Shown: one piece after another, positions 8,631 to 17,528 of the stretch
Layout of the letters: every line of letters starts with the position of its first letter
How positions within the stretch are numbered: position 1 is the first letter of the stretch
NCBI RefSeq assembly: GCF_001612965.1
Contig: NZ_BDBL01000005.1
Span: forward strand, 236,765 to 300,764
Origin: Nocardia kruczakiae NBRC 101016
GTDB taxonomy: Bacteria > Actinomycetota > Actinomycetes > Mycobacteriales > Mycobacteriaceae
Length of the DNA: 64,000 nucleotides
Reading direction: 5' to 3'
The notes under the pieces: model-generated
The model's database searches: none
Told to the model about the DNA's origin: nothing
What the model saw: the letters and a program-made list of their open reading frames with translations, nothing else
Made by a program: the position numbers and the translations under genes

Positions 8631-10285
8631 GTGCGATGCCTCCCGCCCCGCCGCCGCGGTAACAGGCCCTCCGGCCGCCCACGTCCGTCCCAGTTGAGCA
8701 GATTCACTCGCGTCGGTTCCGAGGTGGGCGCGTCGGCAGTTTGACGGTCCTGCAACATGCGGAAGTTCTCCACCGCCACGGGAGTGGGCCCGCCGGAGCT
8801 TTCTCCGAACGGACCCCAGCCTCCCATCCCCGGGCCGCCGTCGCGGTCCAGATCGCATTCGGTGGCGAGTTCCTCGAGCCCGTGCGCCTGTTCGGCATGA
8901 GCCGTCGGAACGACGTAGCGTTCCTCGTATTTCGCCAGTGCCAGTAGCCGATACATGTCGTAGAGCTGTTCCTCGGACATGTCGACGGCGGCGGCGATCT
9001 CCGGCCGCGGCGGACGACCGAGATTGACATCACGCATATAGCTGCGCATCGCCGCCATTCGCCGCAGCACCGCCTCGACCGGTGCGGTGTCGCCCGCGGT
9101 GAACAGCTGCGCCAGATAGTCGACCGGGATGCGGAGGGCCTCGATCGCGGCGAACAGATTGCCGTGGTCCTCGGCGTCGTGGCCGGTATCGCGTAGCACA
9201 TCCACCACCGGTGACAGTGGCGGGATGTACCAGACCATCGGCACGGTGCGGTATTCCGGATGCAGCGGCAGCGCGACCCGATAGGTGCGGATCAGCGCGT
9301 AGACCGGGGAGCGTTGCGCGGCCTGTATCCAGTCGCGCGGAATTCCGGCGTGTTCACACGCCGCGACCACCTGCGGATCGAACGGATCGAGAAAGGCGTC
9401 GCGTTGCGCGGCATACAGATCGCGCTCGTCCGGGGTGGACGCGATATCGGTGACGGTGTCGGCGTCGTAGAGCAGCACGCCGATATAGCGCAGCCGTCCC
9501 ACACACGTTTCCGCGCACACCGTCGGCAGGCCGACCTCGAGCCGCGGGAAACAGAAGGTGCATTTCTCCGCCTTACCGGTGCGGTGGTTGAAATACACCT
9601 TCTTGTACGGGCATCCCGATACGCACATGCGCCAGCCGCGGCACCGGTCCTGATCGACCAGCACGATGCCGTCCTCGGCGCGCTTGTAGATCGCCCCCGA
9701 CGGACACGCCGCCATACAGGCCGGGTTGAGGCAGTGTTCGCAGATGCGCGGAAGATAGAACATGAAGGTCTGCTCGAACTCGAATCTGACCTTGTCGCCG
9801 ACCTTGTCCAGCAGCGGGTCGGCCGCGGCGAGTTCGGGGGCGCCGCCCAGATTGTCGTCCCAGTTGGCCGACCAGGTGACGGCGGTGTCGCGGCCGGTGA
9901 TCAGCGAGCGCGGCCGCGCCACCGGCGGATGCCGTTGCAGCGGAGCGGTGGTCAGGGTGTCGTAGTCGTAGGTCCACGGTTCGTAGTAGTCCGACAGTTC
10001 GGGCAGGGTCGGATTGTCGAAGATCGTGAACAGTGTCCGCATGCGGCCGCCGCGCCGCAGCCGCAACCGGCCTTTGCGGTCGAGGACCCAGCCCCCCTTC
10101 CAGCGGCTCTGATTCTCGTAGGTGCGCGGATACCCCTGTCCCGGACGGGTTTCCACATTGTTGAACCAGACGTATTCGACTCCGGCGCGGTTGGTCCAGG
10201 TTTGTTTGCAGGTCACCGAGCAGGTGTGGCAGCCGATGCATTTGTCGAGGTTCATCACCATCGCCAGGTGTGCCATGGGCCTCAT
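8627..10285 (-). CDS. narH: Respiratory nitrate reductase subunit beta
   Basis: 552 residues, the iron-sulfur electron-transfer subunit between NarI heme and NarG. Four cysteine clusters are visible: KCIGCHTCSVTCK near residue 15, CEHCLNPACMAACP near 185, CRGWRMCVSGCPYKK near 217 (with the tryptophan that marks the [3Fe-4S] cluster in NarH), and CTFCFPRLEVGLPTVCAETC near 245. The ATG at 10285 overlaps the narG stop by four bases, so the start is fixed by coupling. Length is typical. Confidence 0.96.
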   Translation of the reverse strand: MRPMAHLAMVMNLDKCIGCHTCSVTCKQTWTNRAGVEYVWFNNVETRPGQGYPRTYENQSRWKGGWVLDRKGRLRLRRGGRMRTLFTIFDNPTLPELSDYYEPWTYDYDTLTTAPLQRHPPVARPRSLITGRDTAVTWSANWDDNLGGAPELAAADPLLDKVGDKVRFEFEQTFMFYLPRICEHCLNPACMAACPSGAIYKRAEDGIVLVDQDRCRGWRMCVSGCPYKKVYFNHRTGKAEKCTFCFPRLEVGLPTVCAETCVGRLRYIGVLLYDADTVTDIASTPDERDLYAAQRDAFLDPFDPQVVAACEHAGIPRDWIQAAQRSPVYALIRTYRVALPLHPEYRTVPMVWYIPPLSPVVDVLRDTGHDAEDHGNLFAAIEALRIPVDYLAQLFTAGDTAPVEAVLRRMAAMRSYMRDVNLGRPPRPEIAAAVDMSEEQLYDMYRLLALAKYEERYVVPTAHAEQAHGLEELATECDLDRDGGPGMGGWGPFGESSGGPTPVAVENFRMLQDRQTADAPTSEPTRVNLLNWDGRGRPEGLLPRRRGGRHRT

Positions 10286-13200
10286 CGGTAGCTCACCTCC
10301 TGGCTGCGGCGGCGGATCACGGTCACTTCGTCGCGTTGATTGCCGGTGGGGCCGAGATAGTTGAACGCGAACGACAATTGCGCGTAGCCGCCGATGAGAT
10401 GTGTGGGTTTGATCAGCAGCCGGGTGAGCGAATTGTGGATCCCGCCGCGCTTGCCGGAGGTCTCGGCCAGCGGCACATCGATCAATCGGTCCTGGGCGTG
10501 ATGCATGTACACCGTGCCTTCCGGCATGCGGTGCGAGACGACGGCGCGGGCCACCACGACGCCGTTGCGGTTGACCGCCTCGATCCATTCGTTGTCGCGC
10601 ACACCGAGTTTCGCCGCGTCCCGATCGGAGATCCAGATCGTCGGGCCGCCGCGCGACAGGCTCAGCATCAACAGGTTGTCCTGATATTCGGAGTGGATGG
10701 ACCATTTCGAATGCGGGGTCAGATAGCGCAGCGACAGTCCGCGCTCCCCGTGCTCACCCAATCGGGGTTCGTCGAACAGGGCCGACATGTCCAGCGGCGG
10801 CCGGAAGACCGGCAATTGCTCACCGACCTCGGCCATCCAGTCGTGATCGAGATAGAAGTGCTGGCGGCCGGTGAGGGTGTGCCACGGTTTGGCGCGTTCG
10901 ACATTGACGGTGAACGGCGAGTATCGCCGCCCGCCGCTTTCGGATCCGGACCATTCCGGTGAGGTGATCACCGGCACCGGCGCGACCTGGGTGTCGGCGA
11001 AGGTGATGCGCGTGCCCTCGTGTTCGGCGGCCAGATCGGCCAGCGGCGTGCCGGTGCGCTGTTCGAGAGTGCGAAAGCCCTGCACCGCGAGGCGGCCGTT
11101 GGTGGTGCCCGACAGTGCCAGGATCGCCTCGCAGGCGTCGATATCGCGTTCGAGGCTGGGACGCCCGGCGGCCGGCCCGCCGCGCACGATGCCGTTGCGC
11201 GCGGCCAGGTCCGACACCTCCCGGCTCACGTCGAAGGTGACGCCCTTGGTGGCCGCGCCGAGCCGGTCGACCAGCGGCCCGAGTGCGCCCATCTTCGCGC
11301 GGATCGCGCCGTAGTCGCGTTCGACGACGGTCAGCCGCGGCATCGTCAGACCCGGAACGGGTTGGCAGGCACCGGTTTTCCAGTCCCGCACGGCGCCGTG
11401 CGGGGTGGCCAGTTCGTCGGGGGTGTCGTGCAGTAGGGGTGTCGCGACGATATCGGTGCGCACCCCCAGGTGCCGGCGCGCCAAGCGGCTGAATTCGGCG
11501 CCGATGCTCGCGAACGCGTCCCAGTCGGTGCGGGTCTGCCACGGCGGTGCGATCGCCGGGCTGAACGAATGCACGAACGGGTGCATATCGGTGGAGGACA
11601 GATCGTATTTCTCGTACCAGGTCGCGGCCGGCAGCACCACATCCGAGTACATGGTGGTGCTGGTCATCCGGAAATCCAGCGTCAGCAGCAGATCGAGCTT
11701 CCCCTCCGGTGCCCGCTCGCGCCACACCACGTCGCGCGGCCGCGCATCCGGCGGAGCTTGCTCGGCGCGCAGCGAGGAGTCCGCGCCGAGCAGATGGCGC
11801 AGGAAGTATTCGTTGCCCTTGGCGGAGGAGCCGAGCAGATTGGACCGCCAGATCGACAGCACACGAGGGAAATTCGCCGGGTTGTCGGGGTCCTCGCAGG
11901 CGAACCGCAGCTTTCCCCTCGTCAACTGGTCGACGATATGGTCCGCGGGCGTGCGGCCCGCGCGTTCGGCCTCGTCGGCCAGGTCGAGGGGATTGCGATC
12001 GAAGGTCGGATACGAGGGGGTCCAGCCCATGCGCGCCGCCTGCGCGATGAGGTCGGCGGTGCTGCGCCCGGACAGGTCACCCGGACCGGTGGTCGTGGTG
12101 AGGGTGTCGGCGGCGAAGGGGTCGTAGCGGAACTGATCGGTGTGCAGGTACCAGTAGACGGTCTGGTTCATATGCCGAGGCGGGCGGGTCCAGTCGGTGG
12201 CGTTGGCCACCGTCGCCCAGCCCGTGACGGGCCGGCACTTCTCCTGGCCCACATAGTGCGCCCAGCCGCCGCCGTTGCGTCCCTGGCAGCCGGTGAGGGT
12301 GGTGAGGGCCAGGAACGTGCGATACATGGTGTCGGAGTGGAACCAGTGGTTGGTGCCGGCGCCGAGGATGATCATCGAACGGCCTCGAGTCTCTTCGGCA
12401 TTGGCGGCGAATTCGCGGCCGATGCGCGCCGCGGCGGCGGCCGGCACCCCGGTGATCGCCTCCTGCCAGGCGGGAGTGCCGGGATGGGCGGCATCGTCGT
12501 AACCGGTGGGCCACTCCCCCGGCAGGCCCTCGCGCCGCACACCGTAGCGGGCCAGCATGAGATCGAACACCGTGGTGACGAGATGGCCGCCGACCGTGCG
12601 CACGGGAACGCCCCGACGCACGACCGCGACGGCGCCGTCGGCGGTGTCGAAGCGGGGCAGTTCCACCACCACCGCCCGGTCGCCGGCTGCCGACAGTGCC
12701 GGCGCCACACCGTCCAACTCCAGATTCCAGCGTCCCGCGCCTTCGGCACCGTAGCGGAATCCGAGAGATCCGTTGGGCACCACCGGATTTCCGTGCCGAT
12801 CCAGCAGGACGGTCTTGAATTCGGCGTGTTCGGTGTCGGCGAATTCGTCGAGATCGGCGGCGGTGAGGAATTTGCCGGGACGGTACACGCCGTCGCCGTC
12901 GTCCAGCCGCACCAGGAACGGCAGATCGGTGAACCGGCGCACGTAGTCCTCGAAATACGGCACCTGCCGGTCGACGAAGAATTCCCGCAGGATCACATGC
13001 CCCATCGCCATTGCCAGGGCGGCGTCGGTGCCCGGATGCGGGGCGAGCCATTCGTCGGCGAATTTCACGTTGTCGGCGTAGTCGGGCGCGATCGCGATCA
13101 CCTTCTGGCCGCGATAGCGGGCCTCGGTCATCCAGTGCGCATCCGGGGTGCGGGTCACCGGGACGTTCGACCCCCACATCAGGAGATAGCCGGCGTCCCA

Positions 13201-13977
13201 CCAGTCTCCGGACTCGGGCACATCGGTCTGGTCGCCGAAGACCTGCGGGGAGGCGACGGGCAGATCGGCGTAGAAGTCGTAGAACGACAGCATCGACCCG
13301 CCGATCAGCGAGATGAACCGCGAGCCGGCCGCGAACGACACCATCGACATCGCGGGAATCGGTGAGAAACCCGCAATCCGGTCGGGCCCATAGGCTTTGA
13401 TGGTGTGCACATGGGCGGCGGCCACCAGTTCCACCGCCTCTTCCCAGCCGGCGCGGACGAGTCCGCCGCGGCCGCGCGCGCTCTTGTAGCGCCGGGCCGC
13501 CGCCGGATCGGAGACGATCGATTCCCAGGCGGTGACCGGATCGCCGGTGCGCGCCTTGGCTTCTCGATACATTTCGAGCAGCACACCGCGGATGTACGGG
13601 TAGCGGATGCGGGTGGGTGAATAGGTGTACCAGGAGAACGCCGCGCCGCGCGGGCAGCCGCGGGGCTCGTATTCGGGGCGGTCGGGACCGACGGACGGAT
13701 AGTCGGTGGCCTGGGTCTCCCAGGTGATGATGCCGTCCTTGACATACACCTTCCACGAACACGATCCGGTGCAGTTGACGCCGTGCGTGGAGCGCACCAC
13801 CTTGTCGTGGGCCCAGCGTTCGCGGTAGAACTCGTCGGCCTGGCGGCCGCCGCGCACGTATTCGGTGCGCAGATCCGCGGAGACGGTGGCGCGGGTGAAG
13901 AATCGGCGACTGCGGATCAGCGCTGCCGTCACGTCGGAATCCAGGGCCGCGCCGTTCCCGCGTGCGGTACGTGCCAT
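10282..13977 (-). CDS. narG: Respiratory nitrate reductase subunit alpha
   Basis: 1231 residues, the Mo-bis-MGD catalytic subunit reducing nitrate to nitrite at the cytoplasmic membrane face. The N-terminal FS0 cluster motif HGVNCTGSCSW with the later GCPRGAAFSW supplies the His/Cys ligands. The region YLLMWGSNVPVTRTPDAHW is the signature around the Mo active site. Length matches other NarG. First gene of narGHJI, in the order typical of actinobacteria. No narK transporter or nitrate regulator lies next to it in this window. A 363-base non-coding region with a 14-base palindrome is upstream. Confidence 0.97.
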   Translation of the reverse strand: MARTARGNGAALDSDVTAALIRSRRFFTRATVSADLRTEYVRGGRQADEFYRERWAHDKVVRSTHGVNCTGSCSWKVYVKDGIITWETQATDYPSVGPDRPEYEPRGCPRGAAFSWYTYSPTRIRYPYIRGVLLEMYREAKARTGDPVTAWESIVSDPAAARRYKSARGRGGLVRAGWEEAVELVAAAHVHTIKAYGPDRIAGFSPIPAMSMVSFAAGSRFISLIGGSMLSFYDFYADLPVASPQVFGDQTDVPESGDWWDAGYLLMWGSNVPVTRTPDAHWMTEARYRGQKVIAIAPDYADNVKFADEWLAPHPGTDAALAMAMGHVILREFFVDRQVPYFEDYVRRFTDLPFLVRLDDGDGVYRPGKFLTAADLDEFADTEHAEFKTVLLDRHGNPVVPNGSLGFRYGAEGAGRWNLELDGVAPALSAAGDRAVVVELPRFDTADGAVAVVRRGVPVRTVGGHLVTTVFDLMLARYGVRREGLPGEWPTGYDDAAHPGTPAWQEAITGVPAAAAARIGREFAANAEETRGRSMIILGAGTNHWFHSDTMYRTFLALTTLTGCQGRNGGGWAHYVGQEKCRPVTGWATVANATDWTRPPRHMNQTVYWYLHTDQFRYDPFAADTLTTTTGPGDLSGRSTADLIAQAARMGWTPSYPTFDRNPLDLADEAERAGRTPADHIVDQLTRGKLRFACEDPDNPANFPRVLSIWRSNLLGSSAKGNEYFLRHLLGADSSLRAEQAPPDARPRDVVWRERAPEGKLDLLLTLDFRMTSTTMYSDVVLPAATWYEKYDLSSTDMHPFVHSFSPAIAPPWQTRTDWDAFASIGAEFSRLARRHLGVRTDIVATPLLHDTPDELATPHGAVRDWKTGACQPVPGLTMPRLTVVERDYGAIRAKMGALGPLVDRLGAATKGVTFDVSREVSDLAARNGIVRGGPAAGRPSLERDIDACEAILALSGTTNGRLAVQGFRTLEQRTGTPLADLAAEHEGTRITFADTQVAPVPVITSPEWSGSESGGRRYSPFTVNVERAKPWHTLTGRQHFYLDHDWMAEVGEQLPVFRPPLDMSALFDEPRLGEHGERGLSLRYLTPHSKWSIHSEYQDNLLMLSLSRGGPTIWISDRDAAKLGVRDNEWIEAVNRNGVVVARAVVSHRMPEGTVYMHHAQDRLIDVPLAETSGKRGGIHNSLTRLLIKPTHLIGGYAQLSFAFNYLGPTGNQRDEVTVIRRRSQEVSYR

Positions 13978-14340
13978 CTGCCCGCCTCTCGCCCGGATCG
14001 CGGCGTCCCGCGCGATCGCCTCACACCGTCACACGAACACTGGCACCGTAATCGCTGATCATCGGCAATCGGCGTATTTCGGCGGCAACGGACACGGAGT
14101 CGAAATCGGCCGTTTCCAGCGATCATGTAGCACTCACAGGTCGCGACCTGGTATTTCCATCCGGAACCGACTGGTTCGCACCCTGCCGCACAACATCTTC
14201 CGCCGCGATTGCGGCCCCGCCTCCGAACCATGCCCCCGGTACTCGTCGCGGCCGATACGGCGCACCCGGGCGCGGTGCGTATCGGCGCGGAGTCCACAAT
14301 CGGCAGTGGACCGCACTCGCCGACAGAGAGGTGATCACTC
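13978..14340. promoter_or_regulatory. Divergent intergenic region between narG and the SDR gene
   Basis: 363 bases without a convincing gene. It must hold the narGHJI promoter (minus strand) and the promoter of the SDR gene (plus strand). The middle part (about 14080-14200) is less G+C rich than the flanks and contains the palindrome listed separately. I could not place -35/-10 elements or an obvious FNR- or GlnR-type box with confidence. Confidence 0.5.
14137..14150. promoter_or_regulatory. Perfect 14-bp palindrome CAGGTCGCGACCTG
   Basis: Perfect two-fold symmetric site 160 bases upstream of narG and 190 bases upstream of the SDR start. The symmetry suggests a dimeric repressor or activator site; the cognate regulator is not identifiable here. 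Confidence 0.4.
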
Positions 14341-15009
14341 GTGAAGGTGTTCCAGATCGGCGCGGCGGGCGGCGTGGGCCGCCGCCTCGCGCAACGGCTG
14401 ACCGACCGCGGTGACCAGGTCACCGGAATGCATCGCAACCCCGAACAGGCCGAGACCGTCGCGGCGTCCGGCGCGACGCCGGTGGCCGGTGACCTGATCC
14501 ACGACACCGTCGAGGATTTGGCGGCCCAGATCGCCGGGCACGACGCCGTGGTGTTCTCCGCGGGCGCACACGGCACCGGCCCCGACAAGACCACGGCGAT
14601 CGACGGCGCCGGATTGGAGAAGGCGGCCGCCGCCGCGACGCAGGCCGGTGTCTCGCGCTTCGTGCTGGTGTCGGTATTCCCCGATGCCGGCCGCGACCGC
14701 GAAACCTCGGCGGGGTTCGAGCATTACATGCGGGTGAAGAAGTCCGCGGACGTCCACCTGACCCACACCGCGCTCGACTGGCTCATCGTGCGCCCGGGCA
14801 CGCTGCTCGACGATCCGGGTTCGGGCACCGTCACCGCCGGGTTGGCCATCGAATACGGGTCGGTCGCCCGCGACGATGTCGCCGCCTTCATCGATGCGGC
14901 CCTGCACGAACCGGCGTTGAACCGGGTCATCGTGGAGCTCACCGGCGGCAGCACTCCCGCCGCCGATGCGGTGGCGGAACTCGTGGCCGTGACCACTCCC
15001 CGTAGCTGA
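14341..15009 (+). CDS. Atypical SDR / NAD(P)-binding protein (YwnB/NmrA-like)
   Basis: 222 residues with an atypical short-chain dehydrogenase Rossmann fold: IGAAGGVGRRLA at residues 6-17 is the dinucleotide loop, MHRNPEQAE the beta2 segment that often binds the NADP phosphate, and VVFSAGAHG the third strand. There is YMRVKKSAD near residue 130 and WLIVRPGTLLDDP near 150, typical of this flavin-reductase/epimerase-like group. Function is probably NAD(P)H-dependent sensing or reduction; the substrate is unknown. GTG start. It is divergent from narG. Confidence 0.82.
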   Translation: MKVFQIGAAGGVGRRLAQRLTDRGDQVTGMHRNPEQAETVAASGATPVAGDLIHDTVEDLAAQIAGHDAVVFSAGAHGTGPDKTTAIDGAGLEKAAAAATQAGVSRFVLVSVFPDAGRDRETSAGFEHYMRVKKSADVHLTHTALDWLIVRPGTLLDDPGSGTVTAGLAIEYGSVARDDVAAFIDAALHEPALNRVIVELTGGSTPAADAVAELVAVTTPRS

Positions 15010-15073
15010 CCGTGGCGCCGCCCCCGCGAAAATCATGTGACAGCCATCGACGCCGGGCCTAGCGTTCTCGGGC

Positions 15074-16045
15074 ATGTCGATGATGGCGCCCGACGCCGGC
15101 GCCGGGCGGCGGCTGGGCTCCGGCACAAGTTGCGCGGTGGTGTCGGCGGTGTCGTTCGCACTGTCCGGCCCCGTGGCTCGCGCCCTGATGAACGCCGGGT
15201 GGAGTTCCGCGGCGGTGGTGATCGTGCGGGTCCTCATTGCCGCCGCGGTACTCGCGCCGCTCGCGGCCGCGCAGCTCCGGGGGAACTGGAAATTGTTGCG
15301 TGTCAACGCTTTTCTACTCATCGGGTACGGCCTGGTGGCGATCGCCGGGGTGCAGCTGGCCTATTTCACCGCGGTCGCGCATCTGGCGGTGGGACAGGCG
15401 TTGCTGATTCAATACACCTCCCCGATCGCGGTGGTCGGCTGGCTGTGGCTGCGTCACCGCCAACGGCCGGCGGTGCCGACCGTGATCGGCGCGTTCCTCG
15501 GCTTGGCCGGGCTGGTGCTGGTGATCGATCTGCGTTCGGGTGGCGCAGCCGATCGGATCGGCATCGCGTGGGCCCTGCTCGCCATGGCCTGCGGGGTCGC
15601 CTATTTCCTGCTCTCCGTGCGCGGTGACGGCACACTGCCGGGAACGGTGCTGGCCGCGGGCGGACTGCTGGTGGGTGGGCTCGGGCTGCTCGCCGCGGGC
15701 GGAGCGGGCGTTCTTCCACTGGTCGCGAGCACGAATCCCGTTGTGTACCAGGGTGTCACGGTGCCATGGTGGCTGCCGCTCACGATCCTCGGCACCGTGA
15801 CCGCCGCCCTCGCCTACGTCGCCGGCATTGCCGCCACCCGCCTCCTCGGCTCCCGCGCCGCGGCGTTCACGGGCCTGCTCGAGGTGGTGGCGGCCCTGAT
15901 CTTCGCGTGGGCACTACTCGGTGAGGCCCCGCACCCCGTTCAGCTTCTCGGCGGGGTGCTGGTCCTCACCGGCGTGCTCGTCGTGCGCCGCGGCGAGGCG
16001 GCCACCGCCGGCGCCGATCAGTCGGTGAGCCGCTGCTCGGCGTAG
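15074..16045 (+). CDS. EamA/RhtA-family transporter (DMT superfamily)
   Basis: 323 residues, about ten hydrophobic helices in two EamA repeats (first near residues 15-145, second near 165-310). Motifs include GLVAIAGVQLAYFTAVAHL and YTSPIAVVGWLWLR, typical of RhtA-like exporters of amino acids or metabolites. It follows the SDR gene by 64 bases on the same strand. The 3' end overlaps the convergent MerR gene by 28 bases. Confidence 0.88.
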   Translation: MSMMAPDAGAGRRLGSGTSCAVVSAVSFALSGPVARALMNAGWSSAAVVIVRVLIAAAVLAPLAAAQLRGNWKLLRVNAFLLIGYGLVAIAGVQLAYFTAVAHLAVGQALLIQYTSPIAVVGWLWLRHRQRPAVPTVIGAFLGLAGLVLVIDLRSGGAADRIGIAWALLAMACGVAYFLLSVRGDGTLPGTVLAAGGLLVGGLGLLAAGGAGVLPLVASTNPVVYQGVTVPWWLPLTILGTVTAALAYVAGIAATRLLGSRAAAFTGLLEVVAALIFAWALLGEAPHPVQLLGGVLVLTGVLVVRRGEAATAGADQSVSRCSA

Positions 16046-16776
16046 ACGGCCATGGCGTCGCGCTGGTATTCGGCCAGGCCGGCCGCGATCCGGTCGTAGT
16101 TCGCCTTGAACCGCTCGTCGTCGACATACATCTGGCCGAGGCAGATATAGGCGCTGCGGTTCGGGGTCCAGAAACGGCGGATCCCCTCGTACTGAGTGTG
16201 GATTTCGGCCTGCACCGCCGCATCGTCGACCGGTGTTCCGGCGGCCATGAACTCGGCCATCCGGATCATCGTCGCGGTCAGTTCCCGCTGCATGCGCTCG
16301 ACATCCTCGGCGGTCATATCGGCGCTCGCCTGCCGGGACTGCTCGAACTGTTCGGGCCAGCGCTGCCGGGCCTCGTCGTCGTACTGCGTGTGATCGAAGC
16401 CCGCGAACAGATTTTCCGGGCGGTTGATCTGCACTGACATCTCCTTGTTCCCTTCGAGTTCGGCGATGGTGCGCGCCACGGTCTCGGCCATCCGTCCCAG
16501 CCGGTCGCGTTCGGCGAGCAGCCGGGCGTACTGGCGTTTGAGCGCCGCGAGCGTGTCGGGTTCGGAGTCGACCGCTTCGGCGATCTCGGCGAGACCGAGC
16601 CCCAGCTCCCGCAGCACGAGGATCTGCTGCAGCCGCAGCAGGCTGTGCTCGTCGTAGTAGCGGTAGCCGTTGCTGCCCACGTGGGCCGGGGTGAGCAGGC
16701 CGATGTCGTCGTAGTGGCGCAAGGTGCGGGCGGTGACTCCCGACATCTTCGCCACTTCCGCGATCGACCAGCTCAT
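16018..16776 (-). CDS. MerR-family regulator with TipAS-like effector domain
   Basis: 252 residues. An N-terminal MerR winged helix (SIAEVAKMSGVTARTLRHYD, then GYRYYDEHSLLRLQQI) and a coiled coil (residues about 75-120) lead into a C-terminal TipAS-type antibiotic-binding domain (FDHTQYDDEARQRW, and ADMTAEDVERMQRE). TipA-like proteins activate multidrug-resistance genes on binding thiopeptides or other drugs. An ATG 12 bases upstream (16788) is an alternative start. Tail-to-tail with the EamA transporter, which could be a target but is not divergent from it. Confidence 0.88.
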   Translation of the reverse strand: MSWSIAEVAKMSGVTARTLRHYDDIGLLTPAHVGSNGYRYYDEHSLLRLQQILVLRELGLGLAEIAEAVDSEPDTLAALKRQYARLLAERDRLGRMAETVARTIAELEGNKEMSVQINRPENLFAGFDHTQYDDEARQRWPEQFEQSRQASADMTAEDVERMQRELTATMIRMAEFMAAGTPVDDAAVQAEIHTQYEGIRRFWTPNRSAYICLGQMYVDDERFKANYDRIAAGLAEYQRDAMAVYAEQRLTD

Positions 16777-16850
16777 GGTGCTTCCCATCTGTCCTGAGGC
16801 CGGTCGCTCCGGCCTCGTCTTCGACGGTAGAAGTTGCCGTAACGTGAAGG

Positions 16851-17480
16851 TCAAGCCGAATTCTCGGCGGCGGGGCGCAGCCCGAGCAGGGTTTCGGCGA
16901 TCCGCCGCATCTGTTCGAGGTATCGGGCGCGCTCGTGCGGCGGATCGGCGCGTCGGTCGAGTATGCCGCGGGTCAGTGCGTAGCCGATGGTTTCGGCGAC
17001 GACTCGGACCGGCGCCGCGGGGGCGATGGTTCCGGCGCGATGTTCGCGGTCCAGGTAGCGCGTGAAGCGGCGGATGGGGCGTTCGGAGATTTCGGCGGCC
17101 AGTTCGCCGATCCGGGGGTCCACGGTGCCGCGTTCCTCGATCAATCGCAGCAGCGGTCCGGTGTGCAGCACCGCTGCGGCGAACGATTCGATGGTGGCGC
17201 GCAACATCTCTCGCGGATCGGAATCGGTCAGATCGGGTTCCTGGGCGGCGAGAAATTCGTCGCGCACCCGCGTGGCGAGGGCGTGGAAGATCTCGTCCTT
17301 GGAGGCGAAGTACACATACAGCGTCGCGCGGGAGACGCCGGCCCGGGCGGTGATCGCGGCCACCGTGGTCGCCGCGTAGCCGCGTTCGATGAAAACCTCG
17401 GCCGCGGCATCGAGCAGACCACGATGCCGGTCGGTCTCCGAGCGCTCCCGGGCCGCGCGCACACTCCACGCCGACGTCAT
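16851..17480 (-). CDS. TetR-family transcriptional regulator
   Basis: 209 residues from MTSAWSVRAA. The helix-turn-helix is in residues 20-65 (LLDAAAEVFIERGYAATTVA, then GVSRATLYVYFASKDEIF). The C-terminal ligand domain is variable. It is divergent from the single-chain acyl-CoA carboxylase, with only 48 bases between the starts, and a 24-base palindrome fills that gap, so it very likely represses both itself and the carboxylase. An ATG 12 bases upstream would place the start inside the edge of the palindrome. Confidence 0.9.
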   Translation of the reverse strand: MTSAWSVRAARERSETDRHRGLLDAAAEVFIERGYAATTVAAITARAGVSRATLYVYFASKDEIFHALATRVRDEFLAAQEPDLTDSDPREMLRATIESFAAAVLHTGPLLRLIEERGTVDPRIGELAAEISERPIRRFTRYLDREHRAGTIAPAAPVRVVAETIGYALTRGILDRRADPPHERARYLEQMRRIAETLLGLRPAAENSA

Positions 17481-17492
17481 ACCGTCCAGCAT

Positions 17493-17516
17493 ATTGACGT
17501 TGACGTCAATGTCAAT
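17493..17516. promoter_or_regulatory. 24-bp near-perfect palindromic operator between tetR and the acyl-CoA carboxylase
   Basis: The arms read ATTGACGTTGAC and GTCAATGTCAAT; only one symmetric pair is mismatched, and the central TTGACGTCAA is perfect. The half-site TTGAC is itself repeated. It sits between the TetR start (17480) and the carboxylase start (17529), so bound repressor would cover both promoters. Confidence 0.75.
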
Positions 17517-17528
17517 CAGACTGGCGGT

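Noticed and set aside
11470..13365. 631-codon open frame antisense to narG
   Set aside because: No recognisable domain; narG fully explains the region.
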